Of a DNA stretch of 64,000 nucleotides, positions 11,446-23,700 are shown one piece after another. Within the stretch, counting starts at the first letter, position 1; the number at the start of each line of letters is the position of its first letter. Under the pieces are notes generated by a model, which ran no database searches, was not told where the DNA came from, and saw only the letters and a list, made by a program, of their open reading frames with translations. Position numbers and translations under genes: made by a program. Source of the stretch: Siniperca chuatsi (Eukaryota > Chordata > Actinopteri > Centrarchiformes > Sinipercidae); contig NC_058053.1 in assembly GCF_020085105.1 (NCBI RefSeq), positions 17,320,388-17,384,387 of the forward strand. Reading direction: 5' to 3'.

Positions 11446-11745
11446 TGTGGTCCACAACCTTCAATATTATTATGGCCTTACTGTGGACATGAGTTATAAG
11501 CAGTTCAACTAAAGAGTGATTTACCTTCACAGACTGTTCGATTTGAAGGATTTTAAGAGGCAGAAAGAGGTGAACACATCAAGTATTTCACTAGAAAAGT
11601 ACAGAAAAGTAAAATGATAATAATAAATAAATATTTATCTTTCTTATACATTCAATCATCTTGTGACCCCTTTTATTTAGGAGCCCGATTCATCTTGGGA
11701 CTCCTCGGAGGGTTCTGACCCTTGTGTTGGGAACCACATAGACGA
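11446..11745. mobile_element. Degenerate non-autonomous DNA repeat (GTGGTTC..GGGAACCAC type)
   Basis: The interior matches the copy at 42307-42588 block by block (CAGTTCAACnnAAAAGAGTGA-type, AAGAGGTGAA, TGTGACCCC). The right end runs CTCGGAGGGTTCTGACCC..TTGGGAACCAC. The ends are inverted, as in hAT-like short elements. Confidence 0.55.
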
Positions 11746-12548
11746 CTATATCTAAGCATTGCTGTCAGCTTGCACTCAATAAAACCATCAGCAAATGCAC
11801 AATTCAATATTCAGAAATCAATAATTAATATGTGCTAATAGGCCTTTGCCTTATTTGGTTAAGTGTTGAAAATGTTATTATGTCAAGTCTGGATGAAATG
11901 ATGAAATATGAACCTGTTTTCTTCCATGATTTACCATTATCAGTGGTGAAATCTTGCTGAATACTATTGTACTTGGACTGATTTTCATGAATCTCTCTGA
12001 TTTTAGACAGTCAGAAAGCAAATGTAATGTAATGTAATAAAAGACGACAGAATTCAGAATGGAATCAGAAAAGCAGGGATTACTGTTCCCATGTTGCCTT
12101 GCTCATCTTATTTAACCCCTAAATCCACAAAGCACTCATCACTGCTCATCATGCAGAATGCGTACAGAGTGTTACATGCTAATTCAGTTTTTTTAGATGA
12201 TGTCGAGTGGAGCACAGCGTTCCCTGAGTTGTAAATCCTGACGATAATCCATTCGCAGATGTTCACAAAAGGTCCTTTCACTAAAAAAATGTCATGTGGA
12301 AAATGTCATGAAATGCTCCTGAATTATGTGACCAGGGTTTCATATTTCTTACAGTATTCTCATTGGAATGCATTCTAAGGAGAGTAAGGTGAAAAGTTGA
12401 AATGTAGTCTACAGGCTTTACGTGAGTACTGAACATTATGTGAAATGAGTCGGTGAACTTCTTTTCTGTCTGAGTGGACATTTTTCATCTCAACAACGGT
12501 GTCTGGTAGTTACAGCCCACATACAAGTTATGCTTGTATAGTCTATCA
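11746..12548. other. No feature recognised
   Basis: AT-rich non-coding sequence between btla and the CD200-like gene. No splice-flanked exon and no named repeat were seen. Confidence 0.4.
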
Positions 12549-12575
12549 CTCTCTCTCTCTCTCTCTCTCTTTCTA

Positions 12576-12633
<58 letters not shown>

Positions 12634-12636
12634 ACA
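12549..12636. repeat. Compound (CT)n-(CA)n microsatellite
   Basis: About 24 bp of CT followed, after TTTCTAT, by about 60 bp of CA with one interruption near its end. Confidence 0.97.
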
Positions 12637-13307
12637 TCAGTAATTGTGTTATTTCTCTGGTGGACAAAGCCCTGGTTCAGATGGCAGAGAGATGGGGAGC
12701 GTGGAGGCTTGTGTGAAGGCAGCGTTTGAGACAGGCCTGATTAGATTGAGCCTGAGGTCACTCAGAGAGTGTGTGAACTCTGCAGCACTGCGACTGACAA
12801 GGTGTACAGATGCTGTATATGGAGGATGGTTAAATAGAGGTAGAAGTGGCTCAGTTGGGCTTTATGAAGAAGACATGCGTGTTATTCAAATGTAAAAATC
12901 TGAAAGGTATTTTTAATGAACAGCGACTGGGAATTCATATTTAACAGCTTTAATTTTAATTATTGCCTAAACTACAATAACATATTTTCATTATGTAGGT
13001 TCCACTTTGATCCAGAGCAACATTTAAGTGAGCAGGCAGGGTTTTAGGTTTTGTTCAAGGACACTTTAAGGACACTTTCCTTCACACACATGAACTCGAC
13101 TGACTGTAAAATGCAGATAAGCAGACAAGATGAAAAAAAGGGTTCAGCATGCATCTTTAGGGAACAGACTTCAAACTTTCTGACCTTACAACACACACAA
13201 ACAGACTTTGAAACACACAGAAATGTTTGAGATTGGTGTGATTTGATTGAGTCTGAGTGTGTGGCCTCAGTCTACAGCACTGCAGCTTAAAAACCTTCTG
13301 ACACTCC

Positions 13308-13342
13308 TATATATGTTTATATATATATATATATATATATAT
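13308..13342. repeat. (TA)n tract
   Basis: About 35 bp of TA dinucleotide with one TGT interruption. Confidence 0.9.
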
Positions 13343-14447
13343 GGATGTGTATAAATATTGAGTTAAATACATAAACATATGTATAACAGAATCAATAAAT
13401 GCTGTATGTTATCCCAGAGCTTATGTGTACATCAGAACAGAATTGGCATGTGCTGCAGGCTCTGTGTGTGAATGTGTGCACAGCATGTGTGTGGGTTTTT
13501 TTTTTTGCTCTGTGAGGTCCACCATAACCCAAGCCTGGCTTGGGATGAAAAAGGACCCAAAAAATGAGCATCTGGAAGCCAGGTTTGGCACACCAGAAAG
13601 GAATTTCATGTTTTTCTGAGGGGTATAAAGCTGAGCTGAAAAAGCTGAAAGTGTGCCACTGAAAGATTTGAAATTGATCAAGAAACGTAGCATTTTTAAT
13701 ATTTTTATTATTCTGTTTGGTGCAATTATTACATCAACTTTACATAGTTGGTCATAATGCATTGTTTCATTTTTTTCTTTTTCTTTTACAGGCTTACAGT
13801 TGCTCTGTACAGGGTTGGATACTATGCTAAATTTCCATTTATTTAAAAAAATATTCCAATGTAAGCTCTGAGCTCATAATCAGTGCTGTGTGCATATAGT
13901 GAAACTATGCAGACAGAAGAAACTCTTATTAATGGTGAAGAAGTGATGTGCCCGATTGAAGCATGAATCTTGAAGTCTGATAACCTGCACACCATTGATA
14001 ACTGACTCAAATTCAAATCATATGCTTTGATATAGAAGATTATTTCAGTGTAAAGCTTAAGTTTTTAAATGCCTCTGTACACATGCAAACATGATATATC
14101 CCAAAAGCCTCATAACATTATATTTTAGGCATTTAGGTTCCACTTCAATCCAGAGCAACAAACAAATGAGCAGGCATGTTTTTTTTGTTTTTTTTTTAAG
14201 AACACTCACAGCAGCATAGTGGCTCTTCTAGGCATGACCATTATCACACCACTAAGCCACCCCACCACAACCCAACCTGTACACTCACACTCATATCATC
14301 ACACGCATGAACTGGCCTGACTCTGTCTAACTGTAGACAGGCAACAGGACACGCATTCCTTTCAGGGGCACCAAAGGGTTTCAGCATTGCTTCTTCAGAG
14401 AATTAATTCAAGCTATCTGACCATGGAATTTAACCTCTAACAAATAT

Positions 14448-14448
<1 letters not shown>

Positions 14449-14491
<43 letters not shown>
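14449..14491. repeat. (CA)n microsatellite
   Basis: About 43 bp of uninterrupted CA inside the second unit of the 12995/14127 duplication. Confidence 0.97.
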
Positions 14492-14495
<4 letters not shown>

Positions 14496-14515
14496 ACTTT
14501 GAAACTGTCTTTGAA

Positions 14516-15372
14516 AATAGATATTACACATACAAGACGCAAGTATGCAGCCCTCTTAGTTGAACTAATGAAGAACACCCCTGGCCCCACCCAGCTTTAA
14601 CAACACACAGAAGTGACGGAGGCCTTCGACTGAGGCACAAGAAGTAAAACCTTAATGGTGAGCTCATAGTGCCAATTAGCTGTGTTATTTAAAGGTTAGG
14701 CTGGCGATACTTGATATATTTTTTCCTATTTTCAAAAAATCCCATGTAAAAAATACTGGTTCAGCTAGGGAACTAACTGAGACTAACTAAGAAGGCTAAA
14801 TAATCTCCTAAAACAGATGGGCACTGCAGTTATTAGTAAATGTTACTCAAACAGGAGTAAATTGCAGATTAATACACATTTGGTGCGCTAGTGAGTATTT
14901 ATGGAAGCAGGACGGTGTATATGGGATCGACTTAAAATAAAGGGCTGTGGCACAGAGGAATAAGCTGTATCAGACTTTGGCTACACAGACAATAGTTGTT
15001 AGTAGAATCAGTTGTTGGTTTTAGTCTTTTCATGGGATTTATTGTATAAGAAAAATATAAAATCACCAGACTTATCCTTTAAGGACCTGGTAAAAGATAG
15101 AGACAAACAGAGGAAAGTATTTTAAGTGACTCTGCTGTGTGTTGTGGCAATCGACTCAATCAATTACAGAGCCAGAGAGAAAAAAAATTATGCACTCAAC
15201 ATTTCCTCACTGACTTCATGTGAGGATAGCTTAGAGATTATAATAATAATAATATAAGAGTCCGGTGCAGAAGCAGAAGAATGAATGTCGTTGTACAGTT
15301 GGCGCTCATACATAGGATTGTATTTGACATCCTGTAGAGGTTTGCCAGAACATCTTCCCTTTTTTTTACCAA

Positions 15373-15403
<31 letters not shown>

Positions 15404-17799
15404 CAGGGAAACAATTCTGCAAGGTTGGCTCTGAGAAGCACTGCCTCTTCTTTTCAGCCTCTGGTCTCATCTAAAAGATTAATCAGCTGCAAAGGAATGC
15501 ATGGAGAGAACAGGAGAAGTAATGACACAAAATGGAAGAATGCAATATATGTTTTTTTATATTTATGTTTTCCATTAAAATAAAATGTGATTTCAAATCT
15601 GACTTGGTGCTGCTATGACAGCATGACAAGGTTAGTAATGAGGACCATCAAAGCATTTCAATTCAGATCCCTCACCAAACCTGAAACTGTTCAACATAGA
15701 AAAACTACTAGTGCAAAGAAACACACATAGAGACAACACAGCTGCACATTCAGTAGATAGATTCATTCTGGTATAGCAAAATATTATGTTTCACCTGTAG
15801 GATTATAAAAAAAAACTGTGATAGTTACAGTGTCTGAGCTTGCACAATACATGATCTGGATCACACAGTTATATAGTAAAGTTATAGTTCGTGCTTTTCA
15901 AAAAGGTGCAGCAAATCATTTTTCAACATATAGCAGCGTAAGAAGACGCAGTGGGAGAAGGGTCCAACTGATACACTTCACGTATGGGGACCCCAGGTCT
16001 GTGAGCGAATGGGAAGAGGTCTCCAGGCATGAGGTACATCACTTTTCTGCCACAAAAGTCAGTAAGTAATTAAAAATACTGAAAAATATGTTTTATTTAA
16101 ATTTCTATATTTAGTGTATATGTTTTGAAGACAGGCTGAGTTTAGGCACATATAATTCATTAAAATTAACCACTGACATTGACAGCACAAGAGAGGTTTA
16201 TGTTTTTTTAACTATATTCTGGAGAATATATTATATGAATGTGTTTCACATGGTTTTATAGGGCACACAACACAAATGCTAGCTTCTCCAACAGGCTAAC
16301 ATCATCTGCAGTGCATTTTCTTTAGGTAATTTAGCATAGTATTTCTTTCACATCTAACACACTACAAGGGAGAATGTTTAGCTAGTTTTTTTACCTGACA
16401 AAAACATTATGTTAACAGTAAGACTTGAGCAGATAAAGGTGAGCATTTTAAAATATGGTTAATAAAAAGACGGCTAAAGGAAGTGACATGCCTGTGGACC
16501 CTACTCTCTTCTCATAGCCTCGCAGACCTAGGGTCCCCAGATGTGAAGTTAGCAGTTGAACCCTCTTGGGCAGTGGAGACATTTACTGTAAATTGTCTGT
16601 GTCCAGCTAATAGCTGTCTCTCATTGGATGGACAGGTTCTTGTCATATTGTCACAGCATAATGTAAATATATCATAAATAACATAGGAACATAGGAACTA
16701 TCATAGAATACTCCCTATAAAACATAATCATAAAAAACACCTGCACCTTATAAAAATCACCAACTAATAACCATGTGCACCAGACCTTATCACTCCAGAT
16801 CCAGTCTCAGTTGTCCTGTCTATTAAGCCGCTCTGCTTCAGTTGTTGTGCATATATTTCCTCATTGTGTACAATACAGATATTGCACTAGTAGCACTACT
16901 ATACAGATCCATTGTTGATTTCCTTAATGCGCAGACATTAAACACTTATTAGACATGCGAATAAAGTGCAGATGGAGTGCAGGTAACAAAACAAATTATG
17001 TTGAAATGGCATTGTCATGTTCTCATTAGTGGATGACATAAGCATGACATCCTGCCATTAATCTATTGAGCCCCAAAGTGTTCAAAATTAAGTAAATCAA
17101 GAAAACATTATTTAAAAAATCATATGAATAAACTGTGTAAAATATATAACTTAACTCTCTCTTTTTATTCCATAATCTCACTTTTATTTCATGTCACATT
17201 TTATTTCATAATGTCACTTTTCATGACAGTGGAGTTGTCACTAGTCACCGTCACCTCAACTTTCAGCCAAACACATGCCCCTGCCTCTCCTAGTAAGCTT
17301 TTTCCATTCCCAATGTAATTTTATAACCATTACCTGATTAAGTCACTTAAAATCATCTTAAAGTGAAATAAATACATTTTCCAAGTTATAATCCTGTGTC
17401 CCTTGGTTTATTGTTCATTTGTCTCTTAATATATTTGTCTCTTAATATATGTCTCTCTTTTCTCTTCCTGTAAAACATTACAATATTCTTCATAACTCAT
17501 CTGGAACTCAGGGTGTGATATATAAATATATACAATCAAATATGATTTGGGCCGACTAGCCAACCCCACCCATCATTTAAAATAGTAACTGACCATTAGC
17601 TTGTGGGTGGCAGTAGCTAGCAAAATGATAACATGTATTTGTTTGGATATCAGTTGACAAAAACTTCTGTATCTAAATGGCCCAAAGGGTGTATAGACAT
17701 CAGGTGTAAGAGACTTTGTATCCCCATAATTCTTGATATAAACCTTGATATTGACAAACATAAAAATCTACTATAGGCATACCACACACACACACACAC
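14516..17799. other. Gene-free stretch with one triplet microsatellite
   Basis: Contains a (GAT)n tract at 15373-15403 and small AT-rich stretches. Two short open stretches at about 16508-16675 and 17228-17295 have acceptor- or donor-like borders and look faintly Ig-like, but could not be linked. The last cytoplasmic exon of the minus-strand CD200-like gene should be in this region, but I could not place it. Confidence 0.4.
15373..15403. repeat. (GAT)n microsatellite
   Basis: Ten GAT repeats, which create a poly-Met reading frame of no significance. Confidence 0.95.
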
Positions 17800-20700
17800 C
17801 TTCTTTGTGCAAGAAACACTTCCAAAGGCAGAAGCAGAGGGACATGACCAACAGGGCTGCCACTGTAGTGACTGAGATCAGGATGGTGAGGGCCGTCCCA
17901 ACTAGGAGGGAGAAAGACAGACACATAAAAAAATAAATAAATAACTACAGTGTGTAAATCCTGGCCTTGCAGAAGCCAGATTAAATGTCATGAGGGGCAA
18001 AATGTATGTGTTGGTATTTGTGTCTGTGTACTGTAAGGCTTGTGCTAGTCTGGACACTGCTTCCCTTTTATGAACCATCACTGATTAGATTTGAAATTTA
18101 ATTTATAGTGTTACCATCTGATTTTTGTAACATTGGACACTGACCCATGAAGCCAAGGTCAACTAAAGGTTATCGGCAAGCTAACACTATAACAATCCCT
18201 ACTGCCCATGATTAGCTGCATTCAAACTAATACAGATTTTTTATTTAGTTAAACAAAGTATATTTTAGAAATTGTTGTACGGGGGAAATTGTACATTTGT
18301 GAAATAGGAGAAGTAGAAGAACTTCTGTAACCATGGCTCTCCTTTATAGTCTGAAGGCAAAAGTCAGAAGAAGATCCACGCACTGTCCCGATAGCTCCCA
18401 ATAAATTCAATTTAACAAAGAAACATTTTGATCTAACAGAGATCTTCGTCAGTAACTGTCAAATAAACATCATAAAGCAAAACAAGCAACATAGACATAA
18501 ACATCACTTAATTGGTTACAGTCTACATGATCTCTTCAGTCAATCTACTAATCTACCAATCAGAGCAGAGCTGGATTACACAGTCTGATTCTCCTACATA
18601 GAGGACAAAGCATGCCAACACTGCAATATATATTATACAAGAACATTTTGAAAGATTCAGTAAAATGTAATACATTACACTCTATCTTTGTGATGTTCAT
18701 TTGACAATGCCTGACAAAGAGCTGAAATGTTGCTCTTTTAAATTACATTTACTAAGAGCTATCAGTACAATATGCAAATCTTATGTTTTCAGTTTGTTTC
18801 TCAATCCAGCACTTGTTTGGATGTGCACGGTCTACACTCTGTGTCCTCTATAGTCTCCAACAATCTCTGCTGCTAGATGCTAGTATTCTTGGTGTTAGCC
18901 TGGTTTGCTAGTAGGTTTCCAAAAACATCTCAAGTAATGATGACATAAAGTACTTTTGGAGTATGCCAGGAAAAATAAAGACACAATGCTATCAAACATT
19001 TTGAGGTGAAGGTTCACTGACAACAACTCACTTTTAGTGTTCATGGACACAGCAATCGGTGACTCAAGCCCTTTGTGGTGGACCAAGCATTTGACGGACA
19101 CGTCTTTCAGCAGCGCTGATTGGACAGTCAGTGTACTGATGACCAGAGTGGTCCCGTCTCCCTGTGGGAGCTGTGTCGTCACAGGGGGTCCCATGGTGCG
19201 GTTATCCCTCTCCACATTCCACACTATCTCTGCTGGGGGGCGCGACACTGAGGTACAGTTGGCTTCTATCACACCTGGAGAGGTGGTCTTGTAGCTCACC
19301 TGAGGTTTGGGCAGCACTTGGAAAAATAAACAGAATCAGCTAGAACTAGCATCACAACACACTGGACACATTTACACACAAACAAGCTCATACTGTGATA
19401 GATATACAGTATGTGGCACACATGATAGGTTCACTGAAATGCATTATTAATTTATTCTTCCTTTGTTCTCTTTTGTAGTCTCTGGAAATGTTATCACATA
19501 ATGATCAAACACAAAGTGAAATATGGAAAGTACGCTGTGGGAGGACTGGCATATGAAGCGTATTATTTTAAACCAAAAATTGGCCAAAATTCAGATTGTA
19601 GTTTAGTTTTTATTTGTATATCTTCTATTTCTTCTTTTGGTAAGTTGCTAAAATGATACCTGGGAAAAACCTTGAAGCCTTGGATCAGCTAAGGTATGTG
19701 AATTCCTGCACACTTATTGTAAGATCCATAAGTAAATCTCTGGCTGTTTTCAATTCTCTGTTCCAGGGGCTGAGCGAGGAATGTGATGCACTGGAACCAA
19801 GAACATTTTTGTTGGCAAGAACACGTTTAGCCACAGACATTTGGCCCTCATACTTTCAGCGTCTTCTCAGATTTCTAGGTGGTGAACTTCAACCACCATC
19901 CGTCTGGATTGTATCAGATTTCGGGTGGGTCAAACCGCAACAGGAAAAATTCTTATAACAATCAAAACCATAATGCCCTGTGAACGAGCATAAAGCTGTT
20001 GTGACATTTGGGCTATTATTTAATTTTAAATCCCACCTTTTTTCCATAGCTTTCCCATATCTTTATACCAAATTTGTAATACTCTGTACTACTGTGATAT
20101 AATATAAAAGGCATACATATAGAAAGCCATTAAACACATTTTTATTTTTATTATGAACACAGTTTAAAGAATGTCATTTTCCACCAAATGTTAACTTTAA
20201 AAAGACCTTATGTCTTTAAAATACATAAACAAATTAATTAAACAAAAATGTGAATCAAGAACTTCCCACCAAAGGAATTATTTAATTTGTATTACATTTT
20301 GCAACTAAATGCATTTACTCAAGAACTGTACAATTGAGAGGAAAATATTTTACTTTATACTCCACTACATTTATTTGACAGCTTTAGTTACTAATTACTT
20401 TGCAGAATAATATTTTACACACAAAACCAACAATGAGCTCATAAAATATTTTTATAACTGTACAGTATAGAAAGAAGTTCAATTTAGCTCCATCTTGACC
20501 AACTTTAAAATACTGCTTACATATACTGTGACATTCACTCACACGGGGCATTTTTCTGCATGATGAGTGCTTTTACTTTTGATACTTTAAGTATATTTTG
20601 ATGTTAATATGTGCTTCAAGTAAAATTTTGAATGCAAGACTTTTAGTTCTAATGCAATGTATTTTTACATTGTTGCAATGCTACTTATACTTTAACCTGT

Positions 20701-23700
20701 AATAATTTATTTTTTTGTCCACTTTGGGACAGCAGAAACAAGCTGTGAACACAACATTGACATATCATCACCTTTTAAGTTGATATGGTGAACTTGTTAG
20801 GAAACAGTGATTTACTTATTTACATATCTGGCAGCTATGGAGCAACATTATCATTAATTTGGAGTCGTGTTTCTGGCCACCTGAGGAAGGTAAGTCCAAT
20901 ATTAACTCTTTTTTAGCTTTGGTTTTGGTTATATCCACCTCCTGAGGGAAATATCTGAGCTATCTTTAGCTGCTAAATGCTCCACTATGTTCACCAGCTA
21001 GTCGCTGTGTCTGTCTGCCATTTGGTGTTGAGCAGGTAGTGCACAGTGGGTTTATAGAGCTTTTTCATTGAATACAGCTGTCTGCTGCAGCAAAAAACAA
21101 CACTATGAGAGTGGTGAGAGCTGATGAGCTGAAACTCACTATAAAGCTCCGTGAAGCTGAAACATTGTTATTATAGAAATATAGATTATAGCCAGTTTAA
21201 GTAAGGGGTCTGAATACTCTTTCCACCACATACATCTAATGTGGTCATTTCATTCCATGCAAAATTTAACCCACTGGCTTATTTGTGGCTTGATGACTTT
21301 AACTTCTGCAGAGCAATTCCATTATAATGCAATTTCAAGATTACTCATTTTTACTACTTCTCTCTTATTTTAACAAAGTGCCCCTGCAATTTATGTTTTT
21401 AAAATGTTAAACCTAGTATAACTTTTCAGAAATGTAATAATGTTTTGCAGCTCTCTAAAACAATTTCACTCCATTACTGATTTACTTCAGTAGTAAAAGT
21501 GGTTTTATCACCCTAGCTATCACTGTTTGTGGACAGTGTGTGTGAGAGTGGGACTAAAGGAGGGGGCATCACATCATCCAGAGTGGGATGGGGGTGGAAG
21601 ACTGTTGGCAGCAATACACAGCAAGAAAAAAAAAACATTAATGCTAATTGTGCCTCACTGCTAGAAACACCTACTGTACTGTACAGTTCAATTTCAAACA
21701 AAAGCACATCTGTTTGTTGAGATAACTGAGAGAGAAAGGGAGCGAGACCAAAGTGGGAAAGCAAATGAGCAAAAAGAGAAAGAGACAAAGCACAGAGGGA
21801 ATCACTGTCTGCTGCAAACACTGACATAGTCATGCATCAGGACCTCACTCCCTGCCTCCATCATTCTTTCGAATGGTCCATTCTTTACATGGACACACTG
21901 TTCTGTGTTTGTGTGTTAACAAATCAGCCAACAGCTTAGCCTTACTGTATCATGAAAACATTAAGCAGCTACATTCAGGAAGAAAAGATCAGCATCCCTG
22001 TCCAGTTCCCAGGGGTACCTGTCTTTCCTCCAAACTCAAAGTCTATGTTTCTCTCTTTGCACTCATGCACACATGTCTGACTCCTTCATGCTCCCCACAG
22101 GATCCTGTCTTCCCAGCTCCTACATCTACTGTAGGACAGATTCACTCACAACTACAGCCCTGCCAAAAATGTGCATCCGAACAACTCAGACTTATTTTTC
22201 ATAAAAAAGAAAAATTCTGCCAGTAAGGTGAATACAAAAGTGACAATATTGTGAAACAAAGCAGCAAAAGACTAATGACTATCATAACAACAAAAGCATT
22301 GACAACAAAAAAAATGCCCTGAATGATAGATTTGTAGCTATTTTTGCAGCATGGCTATAGGGATGGAAGTGACCAACTGACTGTAAAATATGTCAATTTG
22401 ATGGATTGACACTAAAATTGGCGTGTAATTTGGTACAGACATTCATGGTCCCCAGACTAAGACCCCTAATAACTTTGTTGATCCCTGGACAATTCATCTA
22501 ACATCAACATCCAACAAGTCAAAATTTCCACTTGTCCAACACTCAAAAACTAACAATTGAACTCACATTAGCTTAAACTGAATTTTGAGATTAAAGGATG
22601 GGTTATGTTTTTTTCTCTCCAGAATCAGATCCCCGAGGGGAAACTCTTTTGCTACAGCAGCTCACTATCACGTCAGTGCACACAGGAATATAAGTACTAA
22701 GCAAAAAAATATAATACACTATAATACAGGTCAGAAAATAAATTAAGTACCAAGTGGGTATAAGTATAAAATAAAATAAGTGTGAAGTACAAAGTGGGTT
22801 TATTGGTTGATGATAATAATACGGTATAAGGTAATAGTTAGTATAGTTATTAGGATTATAATGAGACGGAGGATATTGCACAGCACTAAAACTAATATGG
22901 AAACTAATATGATGCTTCAGTAGTCTGAGTCAGCCAAATCAAGTGGGTATCTTCAGTATTTTTTTGTACAAAATTCCCTCTTTGTGTTTCCACAGACAGA
23001 GTGATATGTTCTGATAGTTGCATGTACAAAACATGACAAAACACAAGCAATAAACTTACTTGTGACTGCCAAAATGACTTGATTTGGCTAACTCAGACTG
23101 CAAAAGACACATACCGGTATTACTTTCATCTGAATTTAAAGGATTAGTTCGACATTTTGGGAATTTTACCCTTAAACCCAGAACCACGCTAGCTGTTTCC
23201 CCATTTCCAGTCTTTATGCTAAGCTAAGCTAACTGGCTGCTGGCAGTAGCCTCATATTTACCGTACAGACATGCGAGTGGTGTCAATCTTCTTCTATAAT
23301 TCTCAACAAGAAAGCGAAAAAGCATATTTCCCAAAATATTGAATGCTTCTTTTAAGAGAGAATTTTTGCAGTGAGGACTGTGAATTTTGTCCCCGATCTC
23401 TTACATTGACGTTTCCCTAGGAAGGGATCACTTCACAGCCAGTATGAGCAGGAGGAATGATTACAGCAACCAATAACTCTTTCAGAGTACATATGGGCAT
23501 GTGAGTATTGTATTAAGCAGTAAGTAGTCTTGAAGAAATATAACATATCCTTTAAACCAGCCTAATGGCCTTATTCCTACATTGCATGATGCTACAGTAA
23601 ACAGAAATGTCACTGTTTATAACATCACTGCATTGACTAATAAATAGTATCAACACTATTGTATGTGACCTGCTCTTCCCAGGTGGAGCTCAAGTTTTGG

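Larger units (their letters stand above)
12995..14515. repeat. Diverged local duplication: 12995-13225 and 14127-14515
   Basis: Both units start TTCCACTT.ATCCAGAGCAAC and continue with GAGCAGGCA, a T-rich run, ..CACACATGAACT or CACGCATGAACT, GTCTAACTGTAGACAG-like sequence, GGGTTTCAGCAT and a closing ACAAACAGACTTTGAAAC. The second unit is longer because of inserted sequence and a CA microsatellite. A TA tract (13308-13342) lies between the units. No coding content is visible. Confidence 0.6.

Noticed and set aside
11680-11755. Open stretch EPDSSWDSSEGSDPC..DDYI with an acceptor-like TTTATTTAG in front, resembling a receptor tail exon
   Set aside because: The same sequence pattern (CTCGGAGGGTTCTGACCC..GGGAACCAC) is the right end of a DNA repeat whose relative lies at 42307-42588.
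16508-17295. Two open stretches (SPDVKLAVEPSWAVETFTVN near 16537 and VELSLVTVTSTFSQTHAPAS near 17230) considered as a further Ig gene
   Set aside because: Cysteine spacing and tryptophan of an Ig fold are missing, and the stretches could not be joined in phase.
19653-19958. 101-codon plus-strand frame inside a CD200-like intron
   Set aside because: No family resemblance, no splice context, and it lies in AT-rich intron.
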